A DNA stretch of 64,000 bases from Dyella sp. GSA-30 (lineage in GTDB: Bacteria > Pseudomonadota > Gammaproteobacteria > Xanthomonadales > Rhodanobacteraceae), in contig NZ_AP027042.1 of NCBI RefSeq assembly GCF_027924605.1, positions 4,255,524 to 4,319,523 on the forward strand, given 5' to 3'. Position 1 is the first letter of the stretch. Every line of letters begins with the position of its first letter. This document shows, one piece after another, positions 44,168 through 53,860 of this stretch. Below the pieces are notes generated by a model. That model saw only the letters and a list, made by a program, of their open reading frames with translations, did not search any database and had not been told where the DNA came from. A program made the translations under genes and the position numbers.

Positions 44168-44794
44168 TCAAATGGGCAGGCCATTGTTGTCCGTCTTCAA
44201 CGACTGGGTAGAGAACTTGCCCAGGTACGCGGAAAGTGTGCCATCTCTGAGCAGCGCGAACACCGCACCGTCTTGCCAGATTCCATCGAGATGCTGGAAA
44301 GGTCCCGGTGGGTCACCTTGGTTGCAATGTACATCGTGCACGCCATTGCCGGTTGTATACGGTGCACCGAAGGCATACAGCTTGGTCGAGTTGGTCACCA
44401 TGTTCACCAGCGCATTTCCCGCTTCGTCCCCGGTCACGTTCGTCCAGGTCTGGATATTGGTGCGGAAAATCGCATCGAAGATCCCCCAGAGCAGCGACAG
44501 ACAGCCAAGCGGTCTCTGAAGGATCAGGCTTCGCGCATAGTCGATCGCGCCGGACGTCGGAGTTGGAGCGAGTTGATGATAGCCATCCGGCAGACTCGAT
44601 ATGGTCGTAAAGAGCGAACTATCGAGCTTGTTGAACACCTGGTACTGGAACAATCCGTTCGGCTCGTTAACGTCGACCGCAGCCTCATACACGGTACCCG
44701 CTGCGTTGATGTTCAGATCGACGTGTAGCCATTGCCCCTGATTCTTCGTGTAATTCTGATAGGTCCCGATTACAACCCCATAGCTCGGCAACAT
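44168..44794 (-). CDS. DUF2278 (YukJ-like) protein
   Basis: A 208-residue protein with the DUF2278 pattern: YGVVIGTY at the start, GQWLHVDLNINAAG with V-x-V-N (DVNEPNG), and the C-terminal hallmark NGVHDVHCNQGDP near 165-180. The molecular role of the family is unknown. ATG at 44794 follows GGGAGG. Next on the other side lies the DUF2235 gene, divergent, 386 bp away. Confidence 0.85.
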   Translation of the reverse strand: MLPSYGVVIGTYQNYTKNQGQWLHVDLNINAAGTVYEAAVDVNEPNGLFQYQVFNKLDSSLFTTISSLPDGYHQLAPTPTSGAIDYARSLILQRPLGCLSLLWGIFDAIFRTNIQTWTNVTGDEAGNALVNMVTNSTKLYAFGAPYTTGNGVHDVHCNQGDPPGPFQHLDGIWQDGAVFALLRDGTLSAYLGKFSTQSLKTDNNGLPI

Positions 44795-45180
44795 AGACAC
44801 CTCCCTAACCTGGCTTGTTAACCATCAGCACGTATTTGTGCGATTTTCCCTTTTCCGAAGAGGTCCGTCCGGGTCGACATCGGACGCAGTCCGAATTCGA
44901 ATCATAACCGGCAGATGCTCAGCTTTACCGGGTGCATTTGACAAAATTGGCCAGTCACGCCAAAACCAACGGTCTAAATCCTAAGTTAGGTAACCACACC
45001 AAAACGACTTAACCAGGATTTGCAGATCATTGAAATAATTAAAATTAACAGAACCACCACGGATGCTCATAAAATCTTATTGACACGCGAGGTGCATATT
45101 GCGACCTTACCCGGCGCCTCGCCGACCTGCTGCCTTTTTTTTACAGGCTTAACCAGCGAGGTATTCATGGGGAATCCTAT
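44795..45180. promoter_or_regulatory. Intergenic region between divergent DUF2278 and DUF2235 genes
   Basis: About 385 bp without a gene, A/T-rich in the right half. It contains the 11-bp palindrome CCTAAGTTAGG (44980-44990), which resembles the GCCTAATTAGGC palindrome of the pilus upstream region. Both promoters must lie here. Confidence 0.35.
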
Positions 45181-46365
45181 ATGTCAAAGAAGCGCATTGC
45201 GCTGTTCTTGGATGGCACCTGGAATACGGTAAAAAGCAACACCAATGTCTGGCGTATGAAATCGCTGTGCTGTACCGATGCCGGACAAATCTCTTACTAC
45301 AGCGCTGGTGTCGGCACGCAACTCGGCCAAAGACTCATCGGCGGCATGTTCGGCTGGGGACTCGATGCCGAAGTGATCCGCGGCTATATGTGGCTGATGG
45401 AAAACTACAACGAGGGCGATCAGATCTTCCTCTTCGGCTTCAGCCGCGGCGCGTTTACGGCGCGCAGCCTTTCCGGCCTGATCTCCAAATGCGGGCTATT
45501 GAAGCCCGGCTCCCCTGTTTCCATTCCGCAGTTGTACGCACGCTACAAGCGCGGCAATACCGTGCCTACCATAAGAAAGCTCGCCAACCTGGCCGATACG
45601 GAGCTCAGCCAGGAGGACCGGCTCGTCAAAAAGTATTCCATGGCTGTCCCGATCTGGTTTCAGGGCGTCTGGGACACCGTCGGCGCACTTGGCGTGCCAT
45701 TTGGCAATATTCCCGGCATCAGTCGTTCCAACTTCGGCTTTCTGGAAACGGATCTGCGCATAAACAATACCCGCGCATTCCATGCCATGGCGATCGATGA
45801 ACATCGAAAAGCCTTTGCACCGACACTTTGGACAAAAACCGTCGACAAGGATGCCGGCCCCAACGATACGCCGGCAGTCCGGCCGTTGGATCAGGTGGAA
45901 CAGCGCTGGTTTGTTGGCGCACATGCCGACGTCGGCGGCGGCTACGAGAACGGCATGCTGGCGCAGATTCCCTTGAACTGGCTTATGCAGAAGGCTCAAA
46001 AGCATGGGCTGATGTTTAGAAGCGACGCACTCTGCGACGACGAGGACATCAAGTCTCCCATCCACAACTCGTTCGCCGAAATGGCCTTCGGCATCTATCG
46101 ATTGCTCCGACTCTTTCGTCCCTTCTATCGATCAATCGATGCAGCACCTGCTCACAAGGATGGACAGATCACGACCACGATCAACGAAACCATCGATGCG
46201 TCCGTCTTCGAACGCTGGCGCAAAGTGCCTTCTTATCGGCCGAAGAATCTGCTCCAGTGGTCTGCCAAACATGGTGTCGACTGCAACGACATCTTGCATA
46301 CGGTCGCAGCTGGCGATCCGTCGACCGTTATTGATCTACCTGCGACCGACATAGCCACTGCCTGA
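45181..46365 (+). CDS. DUF2235 alpha/beta hydrolase (Tle1-like)
   Basis: A 394-residue hydrolase. It begins with the family's RIALFLDGTWN, has the nucleophile elbow GFSRGAF with S88, a GVWDTVGALG strand (about 162-171) and GAHADVGGGY (about 244-253) with the catalytic Asp/His region. DUF2235 enzymes include the Tle1 phospholipases delivered by type VI secretion, but many are cytoplasmic. No vgrG, hcp or obvious immunity gene is beside it, so an effector role is not shown. ATG at 45181 follows GGGGAA. Confidence 0.85.
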   Translation: MSKKRIALFLDGTWNTVKSNTNVWRMKSLCCTDAGQISYYSAGVGTQLGQRLIGGMFGWGLDAEVIRGYMWLMENYNEGDQIFLFGFSRGAFTARSLSGLISKCGLLKPGSPVSIPQLYARYKRGNTVPTIRKLANLADTELSQEDRLVKKYSMAVPIWFQGVWDTVGALGVPFGNIPGISRSNFGFLETDLRINNTRAFHAMAIDEHRKAFAPTLWTKTVDKDAGPNDTPAVRPLDQVEQRWFVGAHADVGGGYENGMLAQIPLNWLMQKAQKHGLMFRSDALCDDEDIKSPIHNSFAEMAFGIYRLLRLFRPFYRSIDAAPAHKDGQITTTINETIDASVFERWRKVPSYRPKNLLQWSAKHGVDCNDILHTVAAGDPSTVIDLPATDIATA

Positions 46366-46406
46366 AGTGCGCCTCGAAATACTTCCTACACGTCACTCCG
46401 GGCCGA

Positions 46407-47108
46407 TTACCAGGGGACGACTCGGCCAAGATAATCCAGGTAATGGAGTCCGCCGCGCCCCTGATACGACTCCATGGTGTTAAGCACGTTGGGAATGCTT
46501 TCTTGGATACTTAAACGGGCCTTCGAGCTACCCATGTCCGTCCGCACCCAGCCAGGCGCCATAAGCAGCAAGGTCCGGCTGCCATTGTGCTTTGCCGCAA
46601 AACTACGCATAAACATGTTGAGTGCGGCCTTGCTGCTCCGATAGACCTCGTAATTGCCGTTGGTGTTATTGGCAAGACTACCCTGCCCTGACGACATCAC
46701 GCCGATGGTTCCGGTGGGATTCACCAGATCCTGACATGCCTCGATCACGCGCATCGGACTCAATGAATTGGTCACCATGACGCGGACAAATTCCTCGGTC
46801 GAGACGCCTCCTATGGTTTCGCCGTCCTCATTTTTGACGCCGGCGTTTACAAAAAGGACATCGAGTTTTCGATCCGAAAGACGGGCTCGCAAAGCAGCGA
46901 TTTGCTCTGGAAACATAATGTCGACCTCTTCGACTTCGAGTGCGCCATCAGAGGAGGCCGCGATCTGGCGAAGTTTGCCTGTCGAGCTGGCTCGCCCGGT
47001 GGCGATCACCCGCCAGCCGCGTTGCAGATATTCCTCGGCCATCGCGAATCCAAGGCCACGGGAGGCGCCGATAAGGAGGACGGTTTTCTGAGCTGTTGGA
47101 TTTTCCAC
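46407..47108 (-). CDS. Short-chain dehydrogenase/reductase
   Basis: A 233-residue SDR. Rossmann motif GASRGLG near residue 14-20, NAG motif as FVNAGV (about 85-90), a catalytic Tyr-Lys in YRSSKAAL (about 162-170) with a Ser upstream (GVMSSG). GTG at 47108 follows AGGATC and gives a compact start; a GTG ten codons earlier (47138) is possible. It is divergent from a LysR gene at 47234, its probable regulator. Confidence 0.88.
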   Translation of the reverse strand: MENPTAQKTVLLIGASRGLGFAMAEEYLQRGWRVIATGRASSTGKLRQIAASSDGALEVEEVDIMFPEQIAALRARLSDRKLDVLFVNAGVKNEDGETIGGVSTEEFVRVMVTNSLSPMRVIEACQDLVNPTGTIGVMSSGQGSLANNTNGNYEVYRSSKAALNMFMRSFAAKHNGSRTLLLMAPGWVRTDMGSSKARLSIQESIPNVLNTMESYQGRGGLHYLDYLGRVVPW

Positions 47109-47233
47109 GATCTGATCCTGAAAGTAAGACCTGGCCACCCTATCGACGAATGGGATATGGCGGAAGGCGCACGGATGGAACTTATTACATGCACTAAACG
47201 CCTTATCTCGCCCTGGCGGCGATAGAATGGGCC

Positions 47234-48157
47234 ATGGCCGAGCCCGACTTGAACCTGCTCATTGCACTCGACGCACTGCTTGCCGAGGGAAGCGTGGCGG
47301 GTGCCGCCCGACGCCTGGGATTGAGTGCCTCGGCCATGAGCCGAACGCTCACCCGGCTGCGCACCGCAACCAACGATGCTCTATTGGTTCGAGCAGGCAG
47401 GCATATGGTGCTGACGCCGCGTGCCGAGGAGCTTCGGGAACGCACACGGACCGTGGTTCAAGATGCACGCACCGTGCTTCGCCCGTCGGAGACCGAACTT
47501 GATATCGCGACGTTGCAGCGGGAATTCACGATCCGTGCGAACGATGGCTTCGTCGAGGCCTTTGGAGCCTTGCTTATCGCCGAGACAACCAAGGAAGCAC
47601 CGTGGGTGCGCCTGCGCTTTGCCCCAAAGGCCGAGAAGACCTCGACATACCTGCGCGAAGGCCTGGTTGATCTTGAAATCGGCGTAGTCGCCGACATGGG
47701 CCCGGAAGTACGCGTGCAGGCGTTGTTTCGCGACCGCTTCATGGGGATTGTCAGAAAAGGACATCCCCTTGCCAAAAAGAAAATCGTTACACCCAAGCAG
47801 TATGTCGCTTTCGGCCACGTCGTCGCTTCACGCAAAGGGCGCACCGCCGGGCCGGTCGATGAAGCACTGGCCTCCCTGGGCCTGGAACGTAGCATCATCG
47901 CTGTTGTGCCGAGCTTTCAGGCCGTACTGACTGTGGCACAAGCCTCCGATCTGGTCGGACTTGTGCCTGCATCTTTCGTCGCGGATCAATCGCATCGTGA
48001 AGGCAATGCTTATGCAATGCATGCTTTCGAGCTGCCGGTAAAAACTCCAGGAATTACCGTATCCCAGATGTGGCACCCACGTCTGGATGGCGATCCCGCC
48101 CATCGCTGGCTTCGACAGCTGGTACTGACTGCTTGCCGCAGTCGGATACCGCTTTGA
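47234..48157 (+). CDS. LysR-family transcriptional regulator
   Basis: A 307-residue regulator: winged HTH (about 1-60: DLNLLIALDALLAEGSVAGAARRLG, then SASAMSRTLTRLR) and a substrate-binding-like domain (about 90-300). It resembles the NahR/NodD-like subgroup. Divergent from the SDR gene with a gap of about 125 bp that would hold the operator. Confidence 0.92.
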   Translation: MAEPDLNLLIALDALLAEGSVAGAARRLGLSASAMSRTLTRLRTATNDALLVRAGRHMVLTPRAEELRERTRTVVQDARTVLRPSETELDIATLQREFTIRANDGFVEAFGALLIAETTKEAPWVRLRFAPKAEKTSTYLREGLVDLEIGVVADMGPEVRVQALFRDRFMGIVRKGHPLAKKKIVTPKQYVAFGHVVASRKGRTAGPVDEALASLGLERSIIAVVPSFQAVLTVAQASDLVGLVPASFVADQSHREGNAYAMHAFELPVKTPGITVSQMWHPRLDGDPAHRWLRQLVLTACRSRIPL

Positions 48158-48187
48158 TCGAAGCACTGTTACGCAAAGCAGGCTCTT

Positions 48188-48688
48188 CTAATAAATCTCA
48201 AGCGTTCCGCCTTCCATGGAGCGGACAAGATCGCCCAGCCACGCCTGCATATCGGCCCATACTATCGGCCGATCCTCGTCCGCTTTCCAAAACTCCAGGA
48301 TCTGCCCAGGCTGACCGCCATCCTCCGCCGCCAGGTCCAGGCACAGGTAACTGCCGCCGCCGTTGCCAAGAAACGGGACCCATCCGCGGCGCCAGTATCG
48401 CGGGTCCTCAAAGTCGTAGCCGATCATGCCGTCCATCATGTCCTTGACCTCGGCGATATCGGCCAACGTCATCCACATGCGATTGAACTGCAGTGCCTCG
48501 AACGATTGCAAATCTTGGCCGTCCCTCCACTGATAAAGCTGGCGAAACATCATGGGGAGCTTAAGAGAAAACTGCGATTCAAAAGCCGCGAGATCCGCCT
48601 CTGATACCCCTGGTCGCAGGCCTGCATGGTAGTCAGGCCGGAGGGTCACGAGACACTGATCGAGTCTCGATATCAGTTCATTGTCCAT
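48188..48688 (-). CDS. SMI1/KNR4-family protein
   Basis: A 166-residue protein with the SMI1/KNR4 pattern: VSEADLAAFESQFSLKLP (about 30-47), LYQWRDGQD, and GWVPFLGNGGGSYLCLDLAAEDGGQPGQI (about 108-136). Members often act as immunity proteins to polymorphic toxins, though many are of unknown function. ATG at 48688 gives the family length; earlier in-frame sequence overlaps the next gene. It lies 109 bp downstream of the trimeric autotransporter gene on the same strand. Confidence 0.88.
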   Translation of the reverse strand: MDNELISRLDQCLVTLRPDYHAGLRPGVSEADLAAFESQFSLKLPMMFRQLYQWRDGQDLQSFEALQFNRMWMTLADIAEVKDMMDGMIGYDFEDPRYWRRGWVPFLGNGGGSYLCLDLAAEDGGQPGQILEFWKADEDRPIVWADMQAWLGDLVRSMEGGTLEIY

Positions 48689-48797
48689 TTGACTCAGCGT
48701 TCCATGGGACAGAAAGATAGTAGTGGGCTGCTGCATGCAAAAAAAGAGGGTAAGCCAAAGCCCACCCTTCAAATCGCATCGCTTGATTTGCTTATTT

Positions 48798-50408
48798 TTA
48801 CCAGCTGACACCACCACCCATACCCACACTGGTTTCCGAACCCGATGCCGATGCACCGACGGAGATACTGGCTCGGTTATTGGAGAGCGCACGTTGGAAA
48901 CCGACCGCGAGCGCGGCCTGACCGCTCTGGTTACCCACGCCCACACCGACCCTGTTCTGTCCCGACAAACCAGCCATATTGGCGGCCATCTGAGACTGAG
49001 CCATGCTCATCGAACCCACTCGGCTGATGCGTCGATCCTGCTGCTGAAAACGACGGTCAACCGAAGTCTGGAACTGATCCAGACGTTGATTCACTGCACC
49101 CACCTGGGTGTCGGTATAGGTCTTGGCGGTCTCGATCGCTTGCTGTGTCTGTTGAGTTACCTGACCCACCGTCGCCGCATCGCTGACCGCTACGCCGTCG
49201 CCCACATGGCCAATGACTTGGTCACCATTGTCCGTGACGGGGGCGCCCGTCACAGGGCCAATGGGAGCTACCTGCCCACCCGCCTCGACAGTCGTCAAAC
49301 GGTCGCCCAGGCGATTGACCTGATCCTGCACGTCCCACAGCTCCCCACCGTTGACGGCATCCATGCTGCCGGGAGCGATTGAGCCCGCCATGACGTTGGT
49401 AATCCGCGTCCCCATAGCACCGCTAAGTGCAATGAGGCTCCGATTGGAACCTATGGCATAGGACACCGCATCCAGCACGCTGCCGTCACTACCCACCAAT
49501 CCGGCTGACTTCAACTGACGCAGGTTGATCGCATCGGTATCTTGCGTGCCGTCTGCGACGTTGGTGATTTGACGTTCCGCGCCGGCCGCGCCTACAGAAA
49601 CGCTGTTATCCCTGTCCGTCACGGAGCTCGAGCCAAGGGCAACCGAGTTGTCGTTTGGCGCGGCAGCCCGTAGACCTAAAGCCACTGAATTAGCGCCTGA
49701 CGCCACCGCCACAGCGCCAATAGCTACGCCAGCGTAGCCACTGGCATTGGCTTTGGTCCCGAGTGCGTTACTACCCAGGCCAGTCGCACTGGCAAGCATA
49801 CCGAGTGCCGTACTTTGAATGCCGAACGCATTAGCTCCTTCACCAACTGCGGTGCTGTTGGTGCCGTACGCCTTTGCCATATGACCGACTGCGACAGCAT
49901 TACCACCCGTGCTCGCGGCATAGCGACCGATGGCCACAGCATTCGTGATCTGCGCCGAGGCACCGCTGCCCATGGCAATCGTGTCCTGCCCTTTGGCATT
50001 GGCGGCAGCACCCAACGCGATGGCATTGCTGCCATTGGCTTGCGCGGCGTTACCCATCGCCATGCTGTTTGTGCCGCTTGCAGTTGCAGCCGTTGCGCCA
50101 CGGATCTTGATATAGGCGTCATCCAACGTCGCGGCGGTGCCGGTGGACGCCGTGTCGGCGGTATTCATCGCATTAGTGCTATTGGCGATGCACGTGCCTG
50201 TTGCATCTAACGACCCGGCGGCGCCCGTCGTCGCCACGCAGGCCGTGCCGACGATATTTTCGGTAGACGCAAACGCATTGGCACTGCTCAATCCAAGAGC
50301 CAACGCGATGGAAGCGGACAGCCCCACGATGGCCCTGGTCTTTCTGAAACCATAGGACGATGCGGAGCGTAGAGATATCGTGGTCTGAAAAGCGTGAGCA
50401 CAATTCAT
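48798..50408 (-). CDS. Trimeric autotransporter adhesin (YadA-like)
   Basis: A 536-residue surface adhesin. An extended signal peptide (about 1-48) is followed by a YadA-like head with many 14-residue repeats of the type NSMAMGNAAQANGS (about 110-270), a neck (QITNVADGTQDTDAINLRQL, near 280), a short stalk with coiled-coil segment (about 420-460), and the C-terminal four-strand anchor (about 470-536) ending in Trp. It is compact for the family. It would bind surfaces or host cells. A TAGTCCTA sequence near 50531 upstream resembles the 26-bp motif. Confidence 0.94.
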   Translation of the reverse strand: MNCAHAFQTTISLRSASSYGFRKTRAIVGLSASIALALGLSSANAFASTENIVGTACVATTGAAGSLDATGTCIANSTNAMNTADTASTGTAATLDDAYIKIRGATAATASGTNSMAMGNAAQANGSNAIALGAAANAKGQDTIAMGSGASAQITNAVAIGRYAASTGGNAVAVGHMAKAYGTNSTAVGEGANAFGIQSTALGMLASATGLGSNALGTKANASGYAGVAIGAVAVASGANSVALGLRAAAPNDNSVALGSSSVTDRDNSVSVGAAGAERQITNVADGTQDTDAINLRQLKSAGLVGSDGSVLDAVSYAIGSNRSLIALSGAMGTRITNVMAGSIAPGSMDAVNGGELWDVQDQVNRLGDRLTTVEAGGQVAPIGPVTGAPVTDNGDQVIGHVGDGVAVSDAATVGQVTQQTQQAIETAKTYTDTQVGAVNQRLDQFQTSVDRRFQQQDRRISRVGSMSMAQSQMAANMAGLSGQNRVGVGVGNQSGQAALAVGFQRALSNNRASISVGASASGSETSVGMGGGVSW

Positions 50409-50649
50409 GTCGAGAGTCCCAAGGTTAGGTCGAGCATCCCGTCGCTTCCCAGCGCGGCCAAACCTTAAGCATCCAATGCATTACCGGGGTACACGGACAT
50501 GCTATGAACTGCCCAACCTCTGAACTATAAAAATAGTCCTAAAACTCAGACCCTCTCTAGATTTCGTACTATTTCGAAACCCACTATCGCCATGACGCAG
50601 GCAGAAGAAAGTAAATAAGAGAACCATTCTTATTTTCAAATCAAATGGC

Positions 50650-51512
50650 TCAGGCGCACGCCACGTCGCGAAAATGCAACGCAGCCGGCGACAGCGCCCT
50701 GCGCGGATAGGCAAGCACCAACTCAGCGCGTGCCGCCGTCTCGGGCAATGCCTTGAACACCACGCCATCGGGCAAGACCGATTTCGCTGAGTTCGGCGCG
50801 ATAGTAATGCCCAGGCCCGCTTTCACCAGGCTGATCACCGAAGGCCATGAACTCGCTTCGTGCACGATGCGCGGCGAGAAGCCAGCCTGGATGCAGATGC
50901 TTGTGATGGTGTCATGCAGGCCCTGCGCTACCGGCCTGGGAAACAGAATAAACGATTCGTTGGCCAGGGCGGTCATGGCGATACGCTTCTTTCGAGCCAG
51001 CGGATGTTCCTCCGGCAATGCGAGAACAAAGCGCTCCTGGAACAGCGGCTCCGTTTCGATGCCCTCGTACTGAAACGGTGCGCGAAGGATAGCGATATCC
51101 AGATCCCCATGACTTAGCGCAGCGCCGATATCGAGCGATTCGCGATCATCCAGCCGCAACACTACCTGCGGGTGTTTGATACGGAACCGTCGAATGATGT
51201 CCGGAAGCACTCCGAACGCCGATGAGGCACCGAAACCAACGCGCAGCAGCCCGGCTTCCCCTTTGGCGACGTGCCGCACCGAGGCAATCGCTTCGGCGCG
51301 TTTGGCAAACAATGTCCTCGCCTGTTCCAACAGCTGCACACCCGCCGGCGTCAGCGTCACGCGTCGGCTCGTACGTATCAACAGCTCGACGTTTCCAGCT
51401 TGCGGATCTGCTGGCTGAAAGGCGGCTGCGCCATGCGCACCCGAGTAGCGGCTCGACCGAAGTGCAACTCCTCGGCCACCGCGACGAAAAGCTGCAATTG
51501 GCGAAACTCCAC
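50650..51512 (-). pseudogene. LysR-family regulator, frameshifted in the HTH wing
   Basis: From GTG 51512 the frame encodes a normal LysR N-terminus ([28 protein letters not shown]) and then reads into a stop after about 45 codons. The second frame resumes at [17 protein letters not shown] and continues intact to 50650. Compared with the usual LE-x-x-LG-V-x-LL spacing, about 10 nt are missing, so this looks like a deletion rather than a single-base error. The effector-binding part (about 240 residues) is intact and could be made from an internal start, but without a DNA-binding domain. It is divergent from the S9 peptidase gene. Confidence 0.82.
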
Positions 51513-51613
51513 GATCAAGACCTCATAAGTATTAATAAGCTTCAAAAGATATATTGGTACGACATGATCCTGCCGTCTAGGATGCCCTGGCAGGTCACGC
51601 CGCCAGGGCCCTT

Positions 51614-53860
51614 ATGAAAATGCTTTTATCTGTTTGCGCATTGCTATTGCCTTTACTCGGATCGGCTGTGCCCGGCCTCGCGAATGCCGGCTCCACGTCG
51701 TTACCATTTGGCGATACCGACCTCGCGGATAAGGACCCGGCACTCAAGTCGCGGCTCGATTTCGCGGAGCGCCACCTGCGTTATCCCGAGCTGATCAAGG
51801 ACACGCTGGTGCCCCCGCAATGGTTTCGCGATGGCGAGCGCTTCGTGTATTGGGCAGCCACCGGCCCCCAGCGCGGCACCTGGGTGTTGATAGATGCCCG
51901 TAGCGGCACCGGCGCGCCATTGCTTTCGCCCGCCGAACTGTTGACGCAGCTCAGCCAGTTGCTACGGAAAAAGGTCGATACGCCGCCCTATCTATCGGCC
52001 CTCATCGCACCCGATCAAAAGCATCTGCTCTTTGCACATCAGGAGCACGCCTTCTCGCTGGACCTGTCCACGCATCAAATACGAGAGATGGCGGCCACGG
52101 ATCCGCTAGCGCTGGGACTGTCTCCGGCCAACGCGCTCTCGCCCAATGGGCAGCAAGTCGCAGCACAGCGCGACAACGGATTTGCAGTGAGCGACAGCAC
52201 TCGCACGCTGCTGGAACGCCGGGGCGAGGACAATCTCGGCTGGGAAGTCCCCAAGCATGCCTGGTCGCCGAATGGCCATTTCGTGATGGTCTGGCGTAAC
52301 GACACGCGAGCAGTCCACAAGATCCCGATCGTCGACTACACCGATGCCATCGAAAAGGTGGCCATGATCCCGTATGCCAAGGTGGGAACGCCGCTGCCGC
52401 GTCAGGAGCTCTTTGTTGTCGCCCCCGCAACTGGACAGATGACGCCAATCGCCGCGCTCGAACAGGAAGAAGGCTATGACTGGTTGGTCGGATGGCGCCC
52501 GGACAGCAGCGAGGCGCTCATCGTGCATCTCTCGCGCGACGGCAAACGATTGGATCTGTCTGCCGTCGATCCGCGTACCGGAAAGGTCCGACGCCTGCTC
52601 CATGAAGAGCGCCCCGAAAGCTTCGTCGGCGGGCTCGACTTCTACGACACGGGCTGGGACCTGCAGGTATTTCCGCTGGACGACAATCAGCAGTTTTTAT
52701 GGATGTCCGAGCGCGACGGCTGGCGTCATATCTATCGATACGACTATGCCGGCAAGTTGAAAGGCCGGGTCACCAAGGGCGCCTTCCCCGTCCATCAAGT
52801 AGTGAAGGCAACGCCCGACGGCACGTTATTGGTACTGGCTTCCGCCGAGCCAGGCGCGCCTTACGACCGTCTGCTCTATCGGACCGATCTGGCCGGATCG
52901 GCATGGCAGCGACTGACGCCGGATCCCGGTATGCATCGTGCTTATCCGTCGCCTTCGGGGCGCTATTACATCGACGGTCACTCCAGCCGTACTCAGCCTC
53001 GCGTGTGGGACGTGAATGCGATCGACAACGCCAGCACATTCCGCTACACGAAAGCCGACGTCAGCGCATTGGCTGCCATCCACTACGCACCGCCGGAACC
53101 CATTACCGCTTTGGCCGCCGACGGCGTCACGCCTTTGTACGGCGCGCTGTACAAGCCATGGGATTTCGATCCCAGGAAGCACTACCCCGTAATCGACTGC
53201 ATCTACGCCGGGCCATTCACCACTGCAGTGCCCTGGAGCTACGTCGGCGTGTCCTTTGAAAGCCGCATCGCCGATGCGCTTGCGCAACTTGGCTTCATCA
53301 CGTTGGTCATCGACGTGCGTGGCTCACCCGGCCGCGGCAAAGCGTTTCAAGACGTGAACTACGGACGGATCGGACAAACCGAGATACCCGACCATGTTGC
53401 CGTATTGAAACAAGTCGCCGTGAGCCGCCCCTATATGGACATGCAGCGTGTCGGCATCTACGGGCACTCCTGGGGTGGCTACTTCGCGCTACGCGGCATG
53501 CTGACCGCGCCGGATATCTTCAAGGCCGGCTACGCCGGTGCGCCGGGAGCACTCGAAGAAGATTCCATCGTCAACGAACCTTACCTGGGCTCGCCCAAAG
53601 CCAACCCCGCCGGCTATCGACTTGGCTCCAATATCCTGGCGGCCAGCAACCTGCGCGGTGCGCTCCGCATCATGCACGGCACCGCCGATATCAGTGCCTC
53701 CTTGTCGAGCACCATGCGCATGGTCGATGCGCTTATCCAGGCCGACAAGCATTTCGAACTGCTGATCATGCCCGGACAGGCACACAGTCCGGACGGGCCG
53801 GCGCAGCGCTATTACAACGATGATGTGAGGATGTTCTTTCTCAGGACGCTGGGGGAGTAA
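51614..53860 (+). CDS. S9-family (DPP4/prolyl-oligopeptidase-like) secreted peptidase
   Basis: A 748-residue serine peptidase. Signal peptide 1-25, an N-terminal beta-propeller domain (DPP4-type, about 60-490), then the alpha/beta-hydrolase domain (about 510-745) with the nucleophile S619 in GHSWGGY, Asp in GTADISAS and His in PGQAHSPDG. It would release dipeptides after Pro or Ala from peptides in the periplasm or outside. It is divergent from the LysR pseudogene, which may once have controlled it. Confidence 0.92.
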   Translation: MKMLLSVCALLLPLLGSAVPGLANAGSTSLPFGDTDLADKDPALKSRLDFAERHLRYPELIKDTLVPPQWFRDGERFVYWAATGPQRGTWVLIDARSGTGAPLLSPAELLTQLSQLLRKKVDTPPYLSALIAPDQKHLLFAHQEHAFSLDLSTHQIREMAATDPLALGLSPANALSPNGQQVAAQRDNGFAVSDSTRTLLERRGEDNLGWEVPKHAWSPNGHFVMVWRNDTRAVHKIPIVDYTDAIEKVAMIPYAKVGTPLPRQELFVVAPATGQMTPIAALEQEEGYDWLVGWRPDSSEALIVHLSRDGKRLDLSAVDPRTGKVRRLLHEERPESFVGGLDFYDTGWDLQVFPLDDNQQFLWMSERDGWRHIYRYDYAGKLKGRVTKGAFPVHQVVKATPDGTLLVLASAEPGAPYDRLLYRTDLAGSAWQRLTPDPGMHRAYPSPSGRYYIDGHSSRTQPRVWDVNAIDNASTFRYTKADVSALAAIHYAPPEPITALAADGVTPLYGALYKPWDFDPRKHYPVIDCIYAGPFTTAVPWSYVGVSFESRIADALAQLGFITLVIDVRGSPGRGKAFQDVNYGRIGQTEIPDHVAVLKQVAVSRPYMDMQRVGIYGHSWGGYFALRGMLTAPDIFKAGYAGAPGALEEDSIVNEPYLGSPKANPAGYRLGSNILAASNLRGALRIMHGTADISASLSSTMRMVDALIQADKHFELLIMPGQAHSPDGPAQRYYNDDVRMFFLRTLGE

